Position numbers and translations under genes: made by a program. Positions 1 through 4,927 of a DNA stretch of 13,434 nucleotides are shown piece by piece. The notes below the pieces were generated by a model. That model saw only the letters and a program-made list of their open reading frames with translations. It was not told where the DNA came from and made no database searches. How positions within the stretch are numbered: position 1 is the stretch's first letter; the number at the start of each line of letters is the position of its first letter. Source of the DNA: an archaeon (GTDB lineage: Archaea; Nanobdellota; Nanobdellia; Woesearchaeales; JAHJEM01); the NCBI GenBank assembly GCA_020057445.1, contig JAGVFV010000031.1, forward strand, positions 1 through 13,434, in the 5' to 3' direction.

Positions 1-294
1 AAGACCCATCAACCCCAACACCTCAATCATGCCTTTATCGACAGCAAATTCGATCTCCCTTGACGCCTTCACAGACTTGCTGCCGGCTATTTTCTCCTTG
101 AAGGTCAGTATGTATTCGATGCCGATCTGCCTGATCCTCACTATCTTATCTTCAGCATACAACTTGCCATCAGGAAAATCATAGAACATCGCTATGATCT
201 CACCGCAAAAAACGCTCTTTGCTCCGAGCTCTTCGAGTTTTCTTCGGATCGTAGGGACATCCGCTTCCAGAAACTTGACCTCGACTTCGTCCAT
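1..294 (-). CDS. CYTH-domain protein (class IV adenylate cyclase / thiamine-triphosphatase-like), C-terminus outside window
   Basis: The reading frame starts at the ATG at 294 (MDEVEVKF...) and runs off the left edge, so 98 residues are seen. The N-terminus carries the CYTH signature ExExK (E3, E5, K7). It is followed by further charged strand motifs expected for the triphosphate tunnel fold: VRIRQ, LTFKEK and REIEF. CYTH enzymes bind a polyphosphate and divalent metal inside a beta barrel; members are CyaB-type adenylate cyclases, thiamine triphosphatases and inorganic triphosphatases, and the substrate cannot be told from this fragment. A full-length protein is usually 160-190 residues, so roughly half is missing. 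A TATA-like TTTTTAAC on the minus strand at 318-325 lies about 28 nt from the ATG, which suggests a leaderless message. Family assignment is from motifs only. Confidence 0.8.
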   Translation of the reverse strand, partial: MDEVEVKFLEADVPTIRRKLEELGAKSVFCGEIIAMFYDFPDGKLYAEDKIVRIRQIGIEYILTFKEKIAGSKSVKASREIEFAVDKGMIEVLGLMGL

Positions 295-317
295 GGTACA
301 GTAAAAAGCGAGGCATT

Positions 318-325
318 GTTAAAAA
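318..325 (-). promoter_or_regulatory. TATA-like box for the CYTH gene
   Basis: TTTTTAAC on the minus strand, centred about 28 nt before the ATG at 294. This is the spacing of an archaeal TATA box to a transcription start that coincides with the start codon. No Shine-Dalgarno sequence is visible between them, in line with a leaderless transcript. Confidence 0.45.
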
Positions 326-333
326 TGTTGCTA

Positions 334-828
334 TTACATGAACCTTCGCAGGTACATCCCGATGGCATACCCTCCAATAGAAATGGTCACTGCCTTTGCC
401 AAGGCAATCCCGACTTCATTTGGGATGGAAGATTCTTCAATCTGCTCTTGCATCTTCCTGATCTTCTTGAACTTATCAGGGTCATCCCGCATGCTTTGGA
501 GGAGATCGCGGCGGCTTTCTTCATTATGCAAGACCACCTCGAGTGTTTTCCTGCGTAGATGCGCTTGGTAGCCTTTTGCGACGCCTGCAAGGATGCTTGG
601 ACCTGAAAACAAGAACGCTAATTGATAAGTATCAAGGGACTGCCCTCCGTGAAAAATGCCTGCAAGGATGCCTCCTACGAATGGAGCGACATACACACCG
701 ACATCTTCGACAAGCCTTAACGCGTTTTTCTTTCCTTGGACCGTCTCTGCAAAATATCCTTTGATCAGCCTGTCTTCAAGAGAATTATAGGAGTACTGCT
801 TCTCACTCGTAAAGTCGGCCATGTCCAT
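334..828 (-). CDS. hypothetical small membrane protein
   Basis: 164 residues from the ATG at 828; a second in-frame ATG at 822 (MADFTSEK) fits the TATA box at 845-851 better for a leaderless start. No family is recognised. There are two Gly/Ala-rich hydrophobic segments in the middle (about residues 45-63, YVAPFVGGILAGIF, and 70-88, AFLFSGPSILAGVA). A long charged amphipathic stretch follows (about 89-135, rich in K/R/E/D), then a C-terminal hydrophobic segment (about 138-160, ending in MYLRRFM). The layout suggests an integral membrane protein with a cytoplasmic helical part. It ends about 40 nt upstream of the CYTH gene on the same strand, but that gene appears to have its own promoter. Confidence 0.7.
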   Translation of the reverse strand: MDMADFTSEKQYSYNSLEDRLIKGYFAETVQGKKNALRLVEDVGVYVAPFVGGILAGIFHGGQSLDTYQLAFLFSGPSILAGVAKGYQAHLRRKTLEVVLHNEESRRDLLQSMRDDPDKFKKIRKMQEQIEESSIPNEVGIALAKAVTISIGGYAIGMYLRRFM

Positions 829-840
829 CCGCGAACTGAC

Positions 841-854
841 CCGTATATAAAAAG
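841..854 (-). promoter_or_regulatory. TATA box for the small membrane protein gene
   Basis: Minus-strand CTTTTTATATACGG, with TATATAA at 845-851 on the plus strand. It lies 20-26 nt before the two candidate ATGs at 828 and 822, so transcription probably starts at or next to the start codon. Confidence 0.5.
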
Positions 855-899
855 ATTATGACGGAAGGATGATGGCAGCTGAACAAGCAAGTTTCCAAT

Positions 900-980
900 A
901 ATTCGGAAAATATGCGAATTTTCTGAAAATATATAAATATTCTGAATAATATAATAGAATTCAGAAAAATATTTAAAGAT
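900..980 (+). promoter_or_regulatory. vapBC promoter with inverted-repeat operators
   Basis: A very A+T-rich stretch before the toxin-antitoxin pair. It holds two inverted repeats: AATTCG (900-905) / CGAATT (915-920), and TTCTGAAT (940-947) / ATTCAGAA (959-966), with another TTCTGAA half-site at 921-927. A TATA-like ATATTTAAAG at 969-978 lies about 25 nt before the ATG cluster at 994-1002. VapB-type antitoxins normally bind such repeats next to their own promoter and repress it with the toxin; that role here is inferred from position and symmetry. Confidence 0.5.
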
Positions 981-993
981 AGACGTATCTGAC

Positions 994-1233
994 ATGATGA
1001 TGACATTGGCAAAACGGATCGGCTATCGAGGAGAAATCGTCATCCCGAAAAGGGTCAGGGAACTTGCGGGATTCACCACTCGTACTGAAGTCGTCTTTTT
1101 CCCTGTCGATAACGGCATCATGATGATTCCTGTGCGAAAGAGCCTGAGCGAGCTTTCTGGGCTCTTTAGCGACCTGAAGACAAAAAATAGCAAAAAACTC
1201 GACGAAGAAATGTTCGAATTTATCGGAAGATGA
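994..1233 (+). CDS. vapB: AbrB/SpoVT-fold antitoxin (VapB-like)
   Basis: 79 residues; three consecutive ATGs (994, 997, 1000) precede TLAKRIGYRGEIVIPKRVRELAG. This segment is the swapped-hairpin AbrB DNA-binding fold: a short strand, a G-x-[IV]-x-IPK-x-[IV]R turn and a following helix, then a second half (TEVVFFPVDNGIMMIPV). The last about 30 residues (KSLSELSGLFSDLKTKNSKKLDEEMFEFIGR) form the charged tail that in VapB proteins wraps around and blocks the toxin. The stop codon overlaps the start of the PIN-domain gene, so the two are translationally coupled. It probably represses its own promoter through the repeats at 900-966. The family call is firm; the exact start codon is not (the TATA spacing favours 1000). 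Confidence 0.85.
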   Translation: MMMTLAKRIGYRGEIVIPKRVRELAGFTTRTEVVFFPVDNGIMMIPVRKSLSELSGLFSDLKTKNSKKLDEEMFEFIGR

Positions 1234-1685
1234 ACATATTCATCGACTCGAACATATTCCTTGACATGCTTTCTGGCGAAGACGACGGGAAATATAAGGA
1301 GATATTCGACAGTAAGAGCAACCGGTTCTTCACCAATACGCTTGTCCTCAACGAAGTCAGGTTCAAGCTCCTCTTCATCATGGCTTCGCAAAGACTCAAG
1401 ACGACAAAAAAATTTGCCATCATCAAGAAGATAAAATCAGACAAAACCCTTCGAGAACTTGCTTATGCGCGCTATATCGACTTCTTCGCGACAGTCAGCG
1501 CACACTGCACGATCCTCCCGCAACCTGAAGAGGAAGTCGCGTCCTATACTCTTACGAAGGATATTGGACTTCTCCCTGCTGACGCAGACATCATCATGAG
1601 CATGCGACAGGAAGGAATCACAACGATACTTACGACAGATGATGACTTCAAGAAGGTGCCTGGCATCAAGGTGATGGAGCCTTGA
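1230..1685 (+). CDS. vapC: PIN-domain ribonuclease toxin (VapC-like)
   Basis: 151 residues, starting at an ATG that overlaps the antitoxin stop (ATGA, 1230-1233). The protein has the acidic residues of the PIN nuclease site in the right order: D6 in MNIFIDSNIFLD, E42 in VLNEVRF, D118/D120 in LLPADADIIMS, and an Asp cluster 137-139 in LTTDDDFKKV. VapC toxins cut RNA, often tRNA or the sarcin-ricin loop of rRNA, in a Mg-dependent way and are held in check by the cognate VapB. It is somewhat longer than typical VapC (about 130 residues), with an extra basic helix near residues 55-72. The RNA target cannot be read from sequence. The pair sits directly beside the rearranged tRNA-Ala locus. Confidence 0.85.
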   Translation: MNIFIDSNIFLDMLSGEDDGKYKEIFDSKSNRFFTNTLVLNEVRFKLLFIMASQRLKTTKKFAIIKKIKSDKTLRELAYARYIDFFATVSAHCTILPQPEEEVASYTLTKDIGLLPADADIIMSMRQEGITTILTTDDDFKKVPGIKVMEP

Positions 1686-1697
1686 CTGCAGTAAACA

Positions 1698-1712
1698 ATG
1701 GACCAGTCGGGA
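1698..1712 (-). repeat. second copy of the last exon of tRNA-Ala(CGC) (att-like)
   Basis: These 15 nt are identical to 3019-3033, where they form the discriminator base, acceptor 3' strand, T-stem 3' strand and T-loop position 60 of tRNA-Ala(CGC), plus one flanking base. No other part of a tRNA can be folded around this copy. It lies just behind the vapC stop and bounds a stretch of about 1.3 kb with an A+T-rich orphan gene. The identity ends exactly at the splice boundary of the T-loop intron. Such 3'-end duplications are the usual scar of integration into a tRNA gene. Confidence 0.7.
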
Positions 1713-1757
1713 TTGATATGTTTGTGTGTTATAGTTGGGAAAGCAAGCATGCTTTGA

Positions 1758-2600
1758 TCAATAAAAGAAGTCTATCGCTTTTTCAGGTTCAACTCGGTAT
1801 TCTATTTTTCCTTCATAAAAGCCAAAACGTGCGATTAAAATAGGATTGAGAAGTGCAAAGCCAAAGCGTGAGTGGCTTTGCCTATTTTCGACATAAATAT
1901 TCATTCCAGGAACGCTGATTCCATCATTAAAAGGAGAATCTTGCCACATAGGAAAACCTTTCATTTCTGCTACAAACTTTTTTCCATTCAAGTCAAATGC
2001 AAGTCGATGGCCTTTTCCATCTTTTATAAACGCATACATGAGCTGTAACATAGGTCTTGCTACATCCTGATGGGTTAGGCCTCTTCGCGAAACATAATCA
2101 TTATCTGTTGAAAGGATATCCAGAAGGGACTCAGAATATAGTCGAAAACCATCTGTCGACCCGTAATAATCTCCTTTTTTAATCGTATTCATATCTCTCA
2201 TATCCGGAAGCATTCTCCTTTCGAGCTCAGAGATTGGCAATCCTGTAAGATGCGTTATTGATCGGATTGCTTCTGTACGATTGACTCCACCAATGCTGAA
2301 TATACCATCCTGCTCAGTTGCTGTAAAAACGGATGGAAGCGTATTTTCCAATTTAGTATATTTAGTTTCAGGTTGTTTTTCCTGTCTTTTGGGATTATAC
2401 GTCAACATAGCTATTAGTGGAAGAATAGGCATTGCAAGGGTGACAAGAATATCAATGCTTCGTTCTCTTACTCTCAAGAATGGATTTTTCCCCGTTGTGG
2501 TATTCCTTATTGCATCCCAATATTTTCCGTTTGGTGGATTATATGAAAATCCTTCATGATATCCTGTATAGGTTTCTGTAAGATCTTGGTTTTCAGGCAT
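1758..2600 (-). CDS. orphan protein with one membrane segment, A+T-rich, possibly acquired
   Basis: 280 residues from the ATG at 2600. No family is recognised. Residues 1-45 are polar with many Tyr/Asn/Gly; residues about 49-68 (IDILVTLAMPILPLIAMLTY) form a single hydrophobic segment. The remaining about 210 residues look like a folded soluble domain with charged helices (about 108-135) and a strand-rich C-terminal part (KFVAEMKGF, MNIYVEN, FGFALLNPILIARFGFYEG, IEYRVEP). Base composition is visibly more A+T-rich and codon choice less C/G-ending than the flanking genes. It lies between the duplicated tRNA-Ala(CGC) exon (1698-1712) and the tRNA-Ala genes, so horizontal acquisition is likely. 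The promoter region on the minus strand is A+T-rich (TATATTAATTATAAT near 2620-2635); no Shine-Dalgarno site precedes the ATG. Confidence 0.75.
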   Translation of the reverse strand: MPENQDLTETYTGYHEGFSYNPPNGKYWDAIRNTTTGKNPFLRVRERSIDILVTLAMPILPLIAMLTYNPKRQEKQPETKYTKLENTLPSVFTATEQDGIFSIGGVNRTEAIRSITHLTGLPISELERRMLPDMRDMNTIKKGDYYGSTDGFRLYSESLLDILSTDNDYVSRRGLTHQDVARPMLQLMYAFIKDGKGHRLAFDLNGKKFVAEMKGFPMWQDSPFNDGISVPGMNIYVENRQSHSRFGFALLNPILIARFGFYEGKIEYRVEPEKAIDFFY

Positions 2601-2660
2601 GTTCTTTCAATAGAGGATTCCATTATAATTAATATAGATTCCCTTTATAGTGAAAAAAAA

Positions 2661-2679
2661 TGATGGACCAACGAGATTT
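2661..2679 (-). pseudogene. tRNA-Ala 3'-end remnant (distal copy)
   Basis: On the minus strand this reads as a T-loop end, T-stem 3' strand and acceptor 3' strand followed by A (CAAATCTCG / TTGGTCC / A). It resembles the ends of both neighbouring tRNA-Ala genes, but T-stem and acceptor bases have changed. Upstream of it (higher coordinates) are two hairpin pairs at 2684-2779 in place of the T-loop, and then a tRNA-Ala-like anticodon-arm and T-stem stretch near 2783-2812 (GAGAGGCTGTGG). The unit lacks the 5' acceptor strand and D-arm, so it cannot be a working tRNA. Confidence 0.5.
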
Positions 2680-2683
2680 GTAA

Positions 2684-2779
2684 CATCGACTGCGGTCGAT
2701 GAAGTTTGTCTTTCTTCGAAAGCCAAACAACCAGTAACTGCGGTTACTGGAATTTATGATTACCTCTGCAATCACAAAT
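2684..2779. repeat. two hairpin pairs (units 1 and 2)
   Basis: Unit 1: CATCGAC (2684-2690) - TGCG - GTCGATG (2695-2701), then GTTTG (2704-2708)...CAAAC (2724-2728) with inner CTTT/AAAG pairing. Unit 2: CCAGTAAC (2731-2738) - TGCG - GTTACTGG (2743-2750), then ATTT-a-TGATT (2752-2761) paired with AATCA-c-AAAT (2770-2779). The TGCG-loop hairpins have different arms in the two units but stay fully complementary, so the structure rather than the sequence is conserved. Together with unit 3 (2848-2895) they form a family. Function is unknown; RNA structure or a hairpin recognised by a recombinase are the two obvious readings. Confidence 0.6.
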
Positions 2780-2813
2780 AATCCACAGCCTCTCTACACG
2801 CCCAAGGTAGCGT

Positions 2814-2844
2814 TAGAAAATATTGCTGGACTGGGCGGGATTTG
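2814..2844 (-). pseudogene. tRNA-Ala(GGC) 3'-end copy with flank
   Basis: These 31 nt are identical to 2931-2961, which contain the T-loop end, T-stem 3' strand, acceptor 3' strand and discriminator of the intact tRNA-Ala(GGC) plus 13 nt of its downstream flank. The copy is therefore a recent duplication that carried the flank with it. On the minus strand it is preceded by hairpin unit 3 (2848-2895) and a degenerate anticodon arm plus T-stem (2896-2930). If the hairpins are removed, the T-arm reads exactly as in tRNA-Ala(GGC). The 5' acceptor strand and D-arm are missing. Confidence 0.65.
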
Positions 2845-2847
2845 TCA

Positions 2848-2895
2848 CAGCAACTGCGGTTGCTGAAGTTTGTGTCCGCTTGCGCGTCCCCAAAC
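2848..2895. repeat. hairpin pair (unit 3)
   Basis: CAGCAAC (2848-2854) - TGCG - GTTGCTG (2859-2865), followed by GTTTG (2868-2872) ... CAAAC (2891-2895) with a G+C-rich inner part. It is the same arrangement as units 1 and 2 at 2684-2779, with the same loop and compensating stem changes. It interrupts the T-loop of the truncated tRNA-Ala copy that ends at 2814-2844. Confidence 0.6.
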
Positions 2896-2943
2896 AACCC
2901 ACAGCCTCTCCAAACGCTTGAAGGGAGTGGTAGAAAATATTGC

Positions 2944-3017
2944 TGGACTGGGCGGGATTTGAACCCACAGCCTCTCCCACGCCAAGGGAGCGTTCTACCG
3001 AGTTGAACTACCAGCCC
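2944..3017 (-). tRNA. tRNA-Ala(GGC), no intron
   Basis: A complete 74-nt cloverleaf on the minus strand. Acceptor GGGCTGG / CCAGTCC with the G3-U70 wobble that marks alanine tRNAs; D-arm GTTC / GAAC with loop AACTCGGTA; anticodon arm CTCCC - TTGGCGT - GGGAG with anticodon GGC; variable loop AGGCT; T-arm GTGGG - TTCAAAT - CCCGC; discriminator A73; CCA not encoded. It starts 2 nt after the end of tRNA-Ala(CGC), so the two are surely one transcript. Its 3' end has been duplicated downstream (2814-2844). Confidence 0.96.
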
Positions 3018-3019
3018 GA

Positions 3020-3139
3020 TGGACCAGTCGGGAGTTTCACCATTCCTCGTCAGAGGATTGTTTTGAACCCGAAGTCTTCCCCCTGCGAAGGGGACGTCAT
3101 CTCTCGTTGCGATGCAATACCGAGTTAGACCACTGGCCC
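3020..3139 (-). tRNA. tRNA-Ala(CGC) with a D-loop intron (18 nt) and a T-loop intron (28 nt)
   Basis: Acceptor GGGCCAG (3139-3133) / CTGGTCC (3027-3021) with G3-U70, A73 at 3020. Anticodon arm TCCCC - TTCGCAG - GGGGA (3094-3078), anticodon CGC. Intron 1 (3118-3101): 4-bp helix CTCG/CGAG between 3-nt bulges GTA (3120-3118) and AGA (3102-3100), with an inner TTGC/GCAA hairpin; cutting after the second base of each bulge joins AACTCGGT to ATGAC. Intron 2 (3061-3034): helix TTCA/TGAA between bulges AAA (3063-3061) and ACT (3035-3033); cutting by the same rule restores T-loop TTCAAAT between T-stems TCGGG/CCCGA. The spliced product is 74 nt and a complete cloverleaf. These are archaeal BHB introns at non-canonical sites; the D-stem has a T-T mismatch at 13-22. 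Promoter: 3163-3176. Confidence 0.92.
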
Positions 3140-3162
3140 GTAATGCATAAAGAAAAATGGAG

Positions 3163-3176
3163 GATTTAAAAAGCAT
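3163..3176 (-). promoter_or_regulatory. TATA box of the tRNA-Ala operon
   Basis: Minus-strand ATGCTTTTTAAATC, identical in all 14 bases to the element before tRNA-Arg (5743-5756), and at the same distance: TATA centre to first tRNA base is about 29 nt in both. It therefore looks like a shared strong stable-RNA promoter of this organism. Confidence 0.7.
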
Positions 3177-3280
3177 GCGGTAAGGCGACGTGATTCTCAG
3201 ATTTTCTGGATAATAACCGATACCTTTTTAAATTTCTGGCTATTGGATATTCTCGTGGGGATTTTCCTCGGAGGCAGAAC

Positions 3281-3451
3281 ATGTCAGAAACGATCATAGT
3301 CAAGACAAAACTCAAAGAGCTCGTGAAGGGATACAATGTGTCCGGCGATTTTGCAGAAGCTCTCGACGTCAAAGTGAAGGCGCTCATCCAGGATGCCATG
3401 AAACGAGCAGAAGGGAATAACAGGAAGACAGTCATGGCAAAAGACATCTAG
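3281..3451 (+). CDS. small histone-fold-like protein (56 aa)
   Basis: Starts at the ATG at 3281 with GGAGG at 3270-3274, six bases upstream; a TATA-like TTTTTAAAT (3225-3233) gives a leader of about 25 nt. The protein is MSETIIVKTKLKELVKG..., with a central helix (about 21-43, DFAEALDVKVKALIQDAMKRAEG) and the C-terminal NNRKTVMAKDI. The ending R-K-T-V-x-x-x-D-I after a helix with A-x-R-A is typical of archaeal histones and of the related DUF1931 histone-fold proteins, where this strand-helix pairs with a partner subunit. It is shorter than true archaeal histones (about 66 residues) and the first helix is weak, so DNA compaction is not proven; a DUF1931-like role is equally possible. The gene overlaps the convergent neighbour by 4 nt. 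Confidence 0.7.
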   Translation: MSETIIVKTKLKELVKGYNVSGDFAEALDVKVKALIQDAMKRAEGNNRKTVMAKDI

Positions 3452-3849
3452 GAATCCATCCTGTCTTCAATCTTTTTTTTCAGCAGTTCGATACGCGCGA
3501 CCAATAAATCCCGGATATGCTGATCGGGATATTGTCCTTGGATCTTCTGCACCATCTCTTCTGCGCTCCTCACTTCATCCATGAGCTCCCGAAGGATGAT
3601 CTGGCGCTTGAGGAAACGGATCTCATCAAGCCTTTTTTGGTGGATGAGAGGAAGCTCGCTAAAGATGATTCCTTCGAAAGATTGCTTCTTTTGAAGGTTT
3701 GACAGCCGCTTTTCAAGCTTTTCAGCGATGAGTTCAGCGACGCTTTCAGAAACCGCTTCTCTTGGCAACATCACAGGAGGTATGAATAAATCCTCTTTTT
3801 CCATATGCACGGTCGCATTCGCCCGTACATAAGCGGCAAGAACATTCAT
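3448..3849 (-). CDS. hypothetical coiled-coil protein, second gene of a pair
   Basis: 133 residues, start codon overlapping the stop of the upstream gene (ATGA at 3846-3849), so translation is coupled. No family recognised and no signal peptide or membrane segment. Residues about 30-55 (AVSESVAELIAEKLEKRLSNLQKKQ) and 70-133 (long runs of E/K/R/L with a heptad look, ending in ELLKKKIEDRMDS) are predicted helical. Like its partner it is probably a cytosolic scaffold or regulatory protein; function unknown. The stop codon region overlaps the end of the convergent histone-fold-like gene. Confidence 0.75.
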   Translation of the reverse strand: MNVLAAYVRANATVHMEKEDLFIPPVMLPREAVSESVAELIAEKLEKRLSNLQKKQSFEGIIFSELPLIHQKRLDEIRFLKRQIILRELMDEVRSAEEMVQKIQGQYPDQHIRDLLVARIELLKKKIEDRMDS

Positions 3850-4484
3850 GTCTTCACAAACCTTGAGAGCAAATTTTTCTTCGGAGGCAAAGGAATCTCC
3901 TCAGGGACTGTCGGCGGCGCGACCATCGAGACGCTCGGATAACTCTCTTTTGCCTCCTCAGCAATGATATCCTGGCTGATAGGCCTTGGAATCTCGATCT
4001 CAAAAGGCCCTCCCTGATTCTTGATGCTCACCTCGCGTCTTGGCTGCTCAATAGGCGGTATCCTGAATGCGGATCTTCGCTGGAGACGCACTTCCTCGAT
4101 CTTAGAATGCATCCCTTTCAAAAGCATGCTCAACTGGTTGATCTGTATCTGCTGGTCACGCACCATGTTCACCATGGCGATGATCCCTGCAGATATCTTC
4201 TCGTTCTGCGCCTCTATCTTCGAGAGACGGTCATCCTGGGATGGCGCCTGCGCCATCTCCTTCTGCACACGGTCAAGGAACAATAGCTGCTTTTCAAAAG
4301 CGACATTGAGGCGGAGAAGCGACGTATTCAACGACCTGATGACATCCGGAGGTACAGGAGAAATCTCATCAGCATCAGGCAAAGATGGAAGCGGGAAACT
4401 GCTGCGATCATCCCGAAGCCGCTTCAATTCGCTTCGCAAGAGATCTAATTCCTGATGAGAAACCAGCTCATACTCATCAACCAT
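3846..4484 (-). CDS. hypothetical coiled-coil protein, first gene of a pair
   Basis: 212 residues from the ATG at 4484 (MVDEYELVSHQELDLL...), chosen because a GAGGTG Shine-Dalgarno site lies a few bases upstream; a further ATG at 4499 has none. No family recognised. Residues about 8-30 are a charged helix, 30-50 a Pro/Ser/Asp-rich linker, and 52-145 a long helical region with heptad-like spacing (IRSLNTSLLRLNVAFEKQLLFLDRVQKEM, DRLSKIEAQNEKI, INQLSMLLKGMHSKIEEV). The C-terminal third is Pro-rich and probably disordered, ending in the basic KKNLLSRFVKT. It overlaps the downstream gene by 4 nt. A TATA box at 4519-4528 precedes it. Confidence 0.75.
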   Translation of the reverse strand: MVDEYELVSHQELDLLRSELKRLRDDRSSFPLPSLPDADEISPVPPDVIRSLNTSLLRLNVAFEKQLLFLDRVQKEMAQAPSQDDRLSKIEAQNEKISAGIIAMVNMVRDQQIQINQLSMLLKGMHSKIEEVRLQRRSAFRIPPIEQPRREVSIKNQGGPFEIEIPRPISQDIIAEEAKESYPSVSMVAPPTVPEEIPLPPKKNLLSRFVKT

Positions 4485-4518
4485 ACACCACCTCTTCACT
4501 CAATCCCAGCAGGATGTC

Positions 4519-4528
4519 CTATAAAAAG
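4519..4528 (-). promoter_or_regulatory. TATA box for the coiled-coil gene pair
   Basis: Minus-strand CTTTTTATAG, about 40 nt before the ATG at 4484, leaving room for a short leader with the GAGGTG ribosome binding site. Confidence 0.5.
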
Positions 4529-4603
4529 TTTTCCATAGGGAATGTATCCTCGTTAACATAACATTTATATACAAGAATGAGGAAAGACAAAGAGAGGTGA
4601 CGT

Positions 4604-4918
4604 ATGACTAAGTCTAATGAAGACCTTAAGGTACTTCGGGAGAAAGTCCTGCATGATACTGCGCCGCAAGACGCATTCTGGACATGCCACGGCACGATCA
4701 TCAGGAATATCTACGAACTCCTCTCCACCATCAATGTCCTCAATGATTTTGCGTTCAAGTATCATGTGAACGTCGACCATACCAAGAATGATTTTGGAAA
4801 ATGGATAGATGAAGTGCTCAAGGATCCTGAACTCTCCAAACGGCTGAAGAACATCTACGACAAGGAATTATACGCGCGGATCATCGAGAGAAGGATACGG
4901 GAGTTAGAACACGCGTAA
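4604..4918 (+). CDS. DUF5752-like protein
   Basis: 104 residues; GAGGTGA (4594-4600) sits three bases before the ATG and a TATA-like ATTTATATA lies at 4563-4571. The core FWTCHGTIIRNIYELLSTINVLNDFAFKYHVNVDHTKNDFGKWIDEVLKDPELSKRL has the pattern I associate with the DUF5752 family (an aromatic-rich start, then F-x-Y-H-V, KNDF-x-x-WI, and a D-x-x-L helix). The fold is expected to be all-helical and soluble; no activity is known to me. The last 20 residues are a charged helix (IIERRIRELEHA). It ends 9 nt from the convergent gene at 4928. Family call from memory of the motif, not checked. Confidence 0.75.
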   Translation: MTKSNEDLKVLREKVLHDTAPQDAFWTCHGTIIRNIYELLSTINVLNDFAFKYHVNVDHTKNDFGKWIDEVLKDPELSKRLKNIYDKELYARIIERRIRELEHA

Positions 4919-4927
4919 ATCAAAGAA

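Noticed and set aside
2772..3176. Minus-strand open frame of 134 codons
   Set aside because: It runs through both tRNA-Ala genes and the hairpin repeats; its repeated peptides only mirror the repeated DNA. Not a protein gene.
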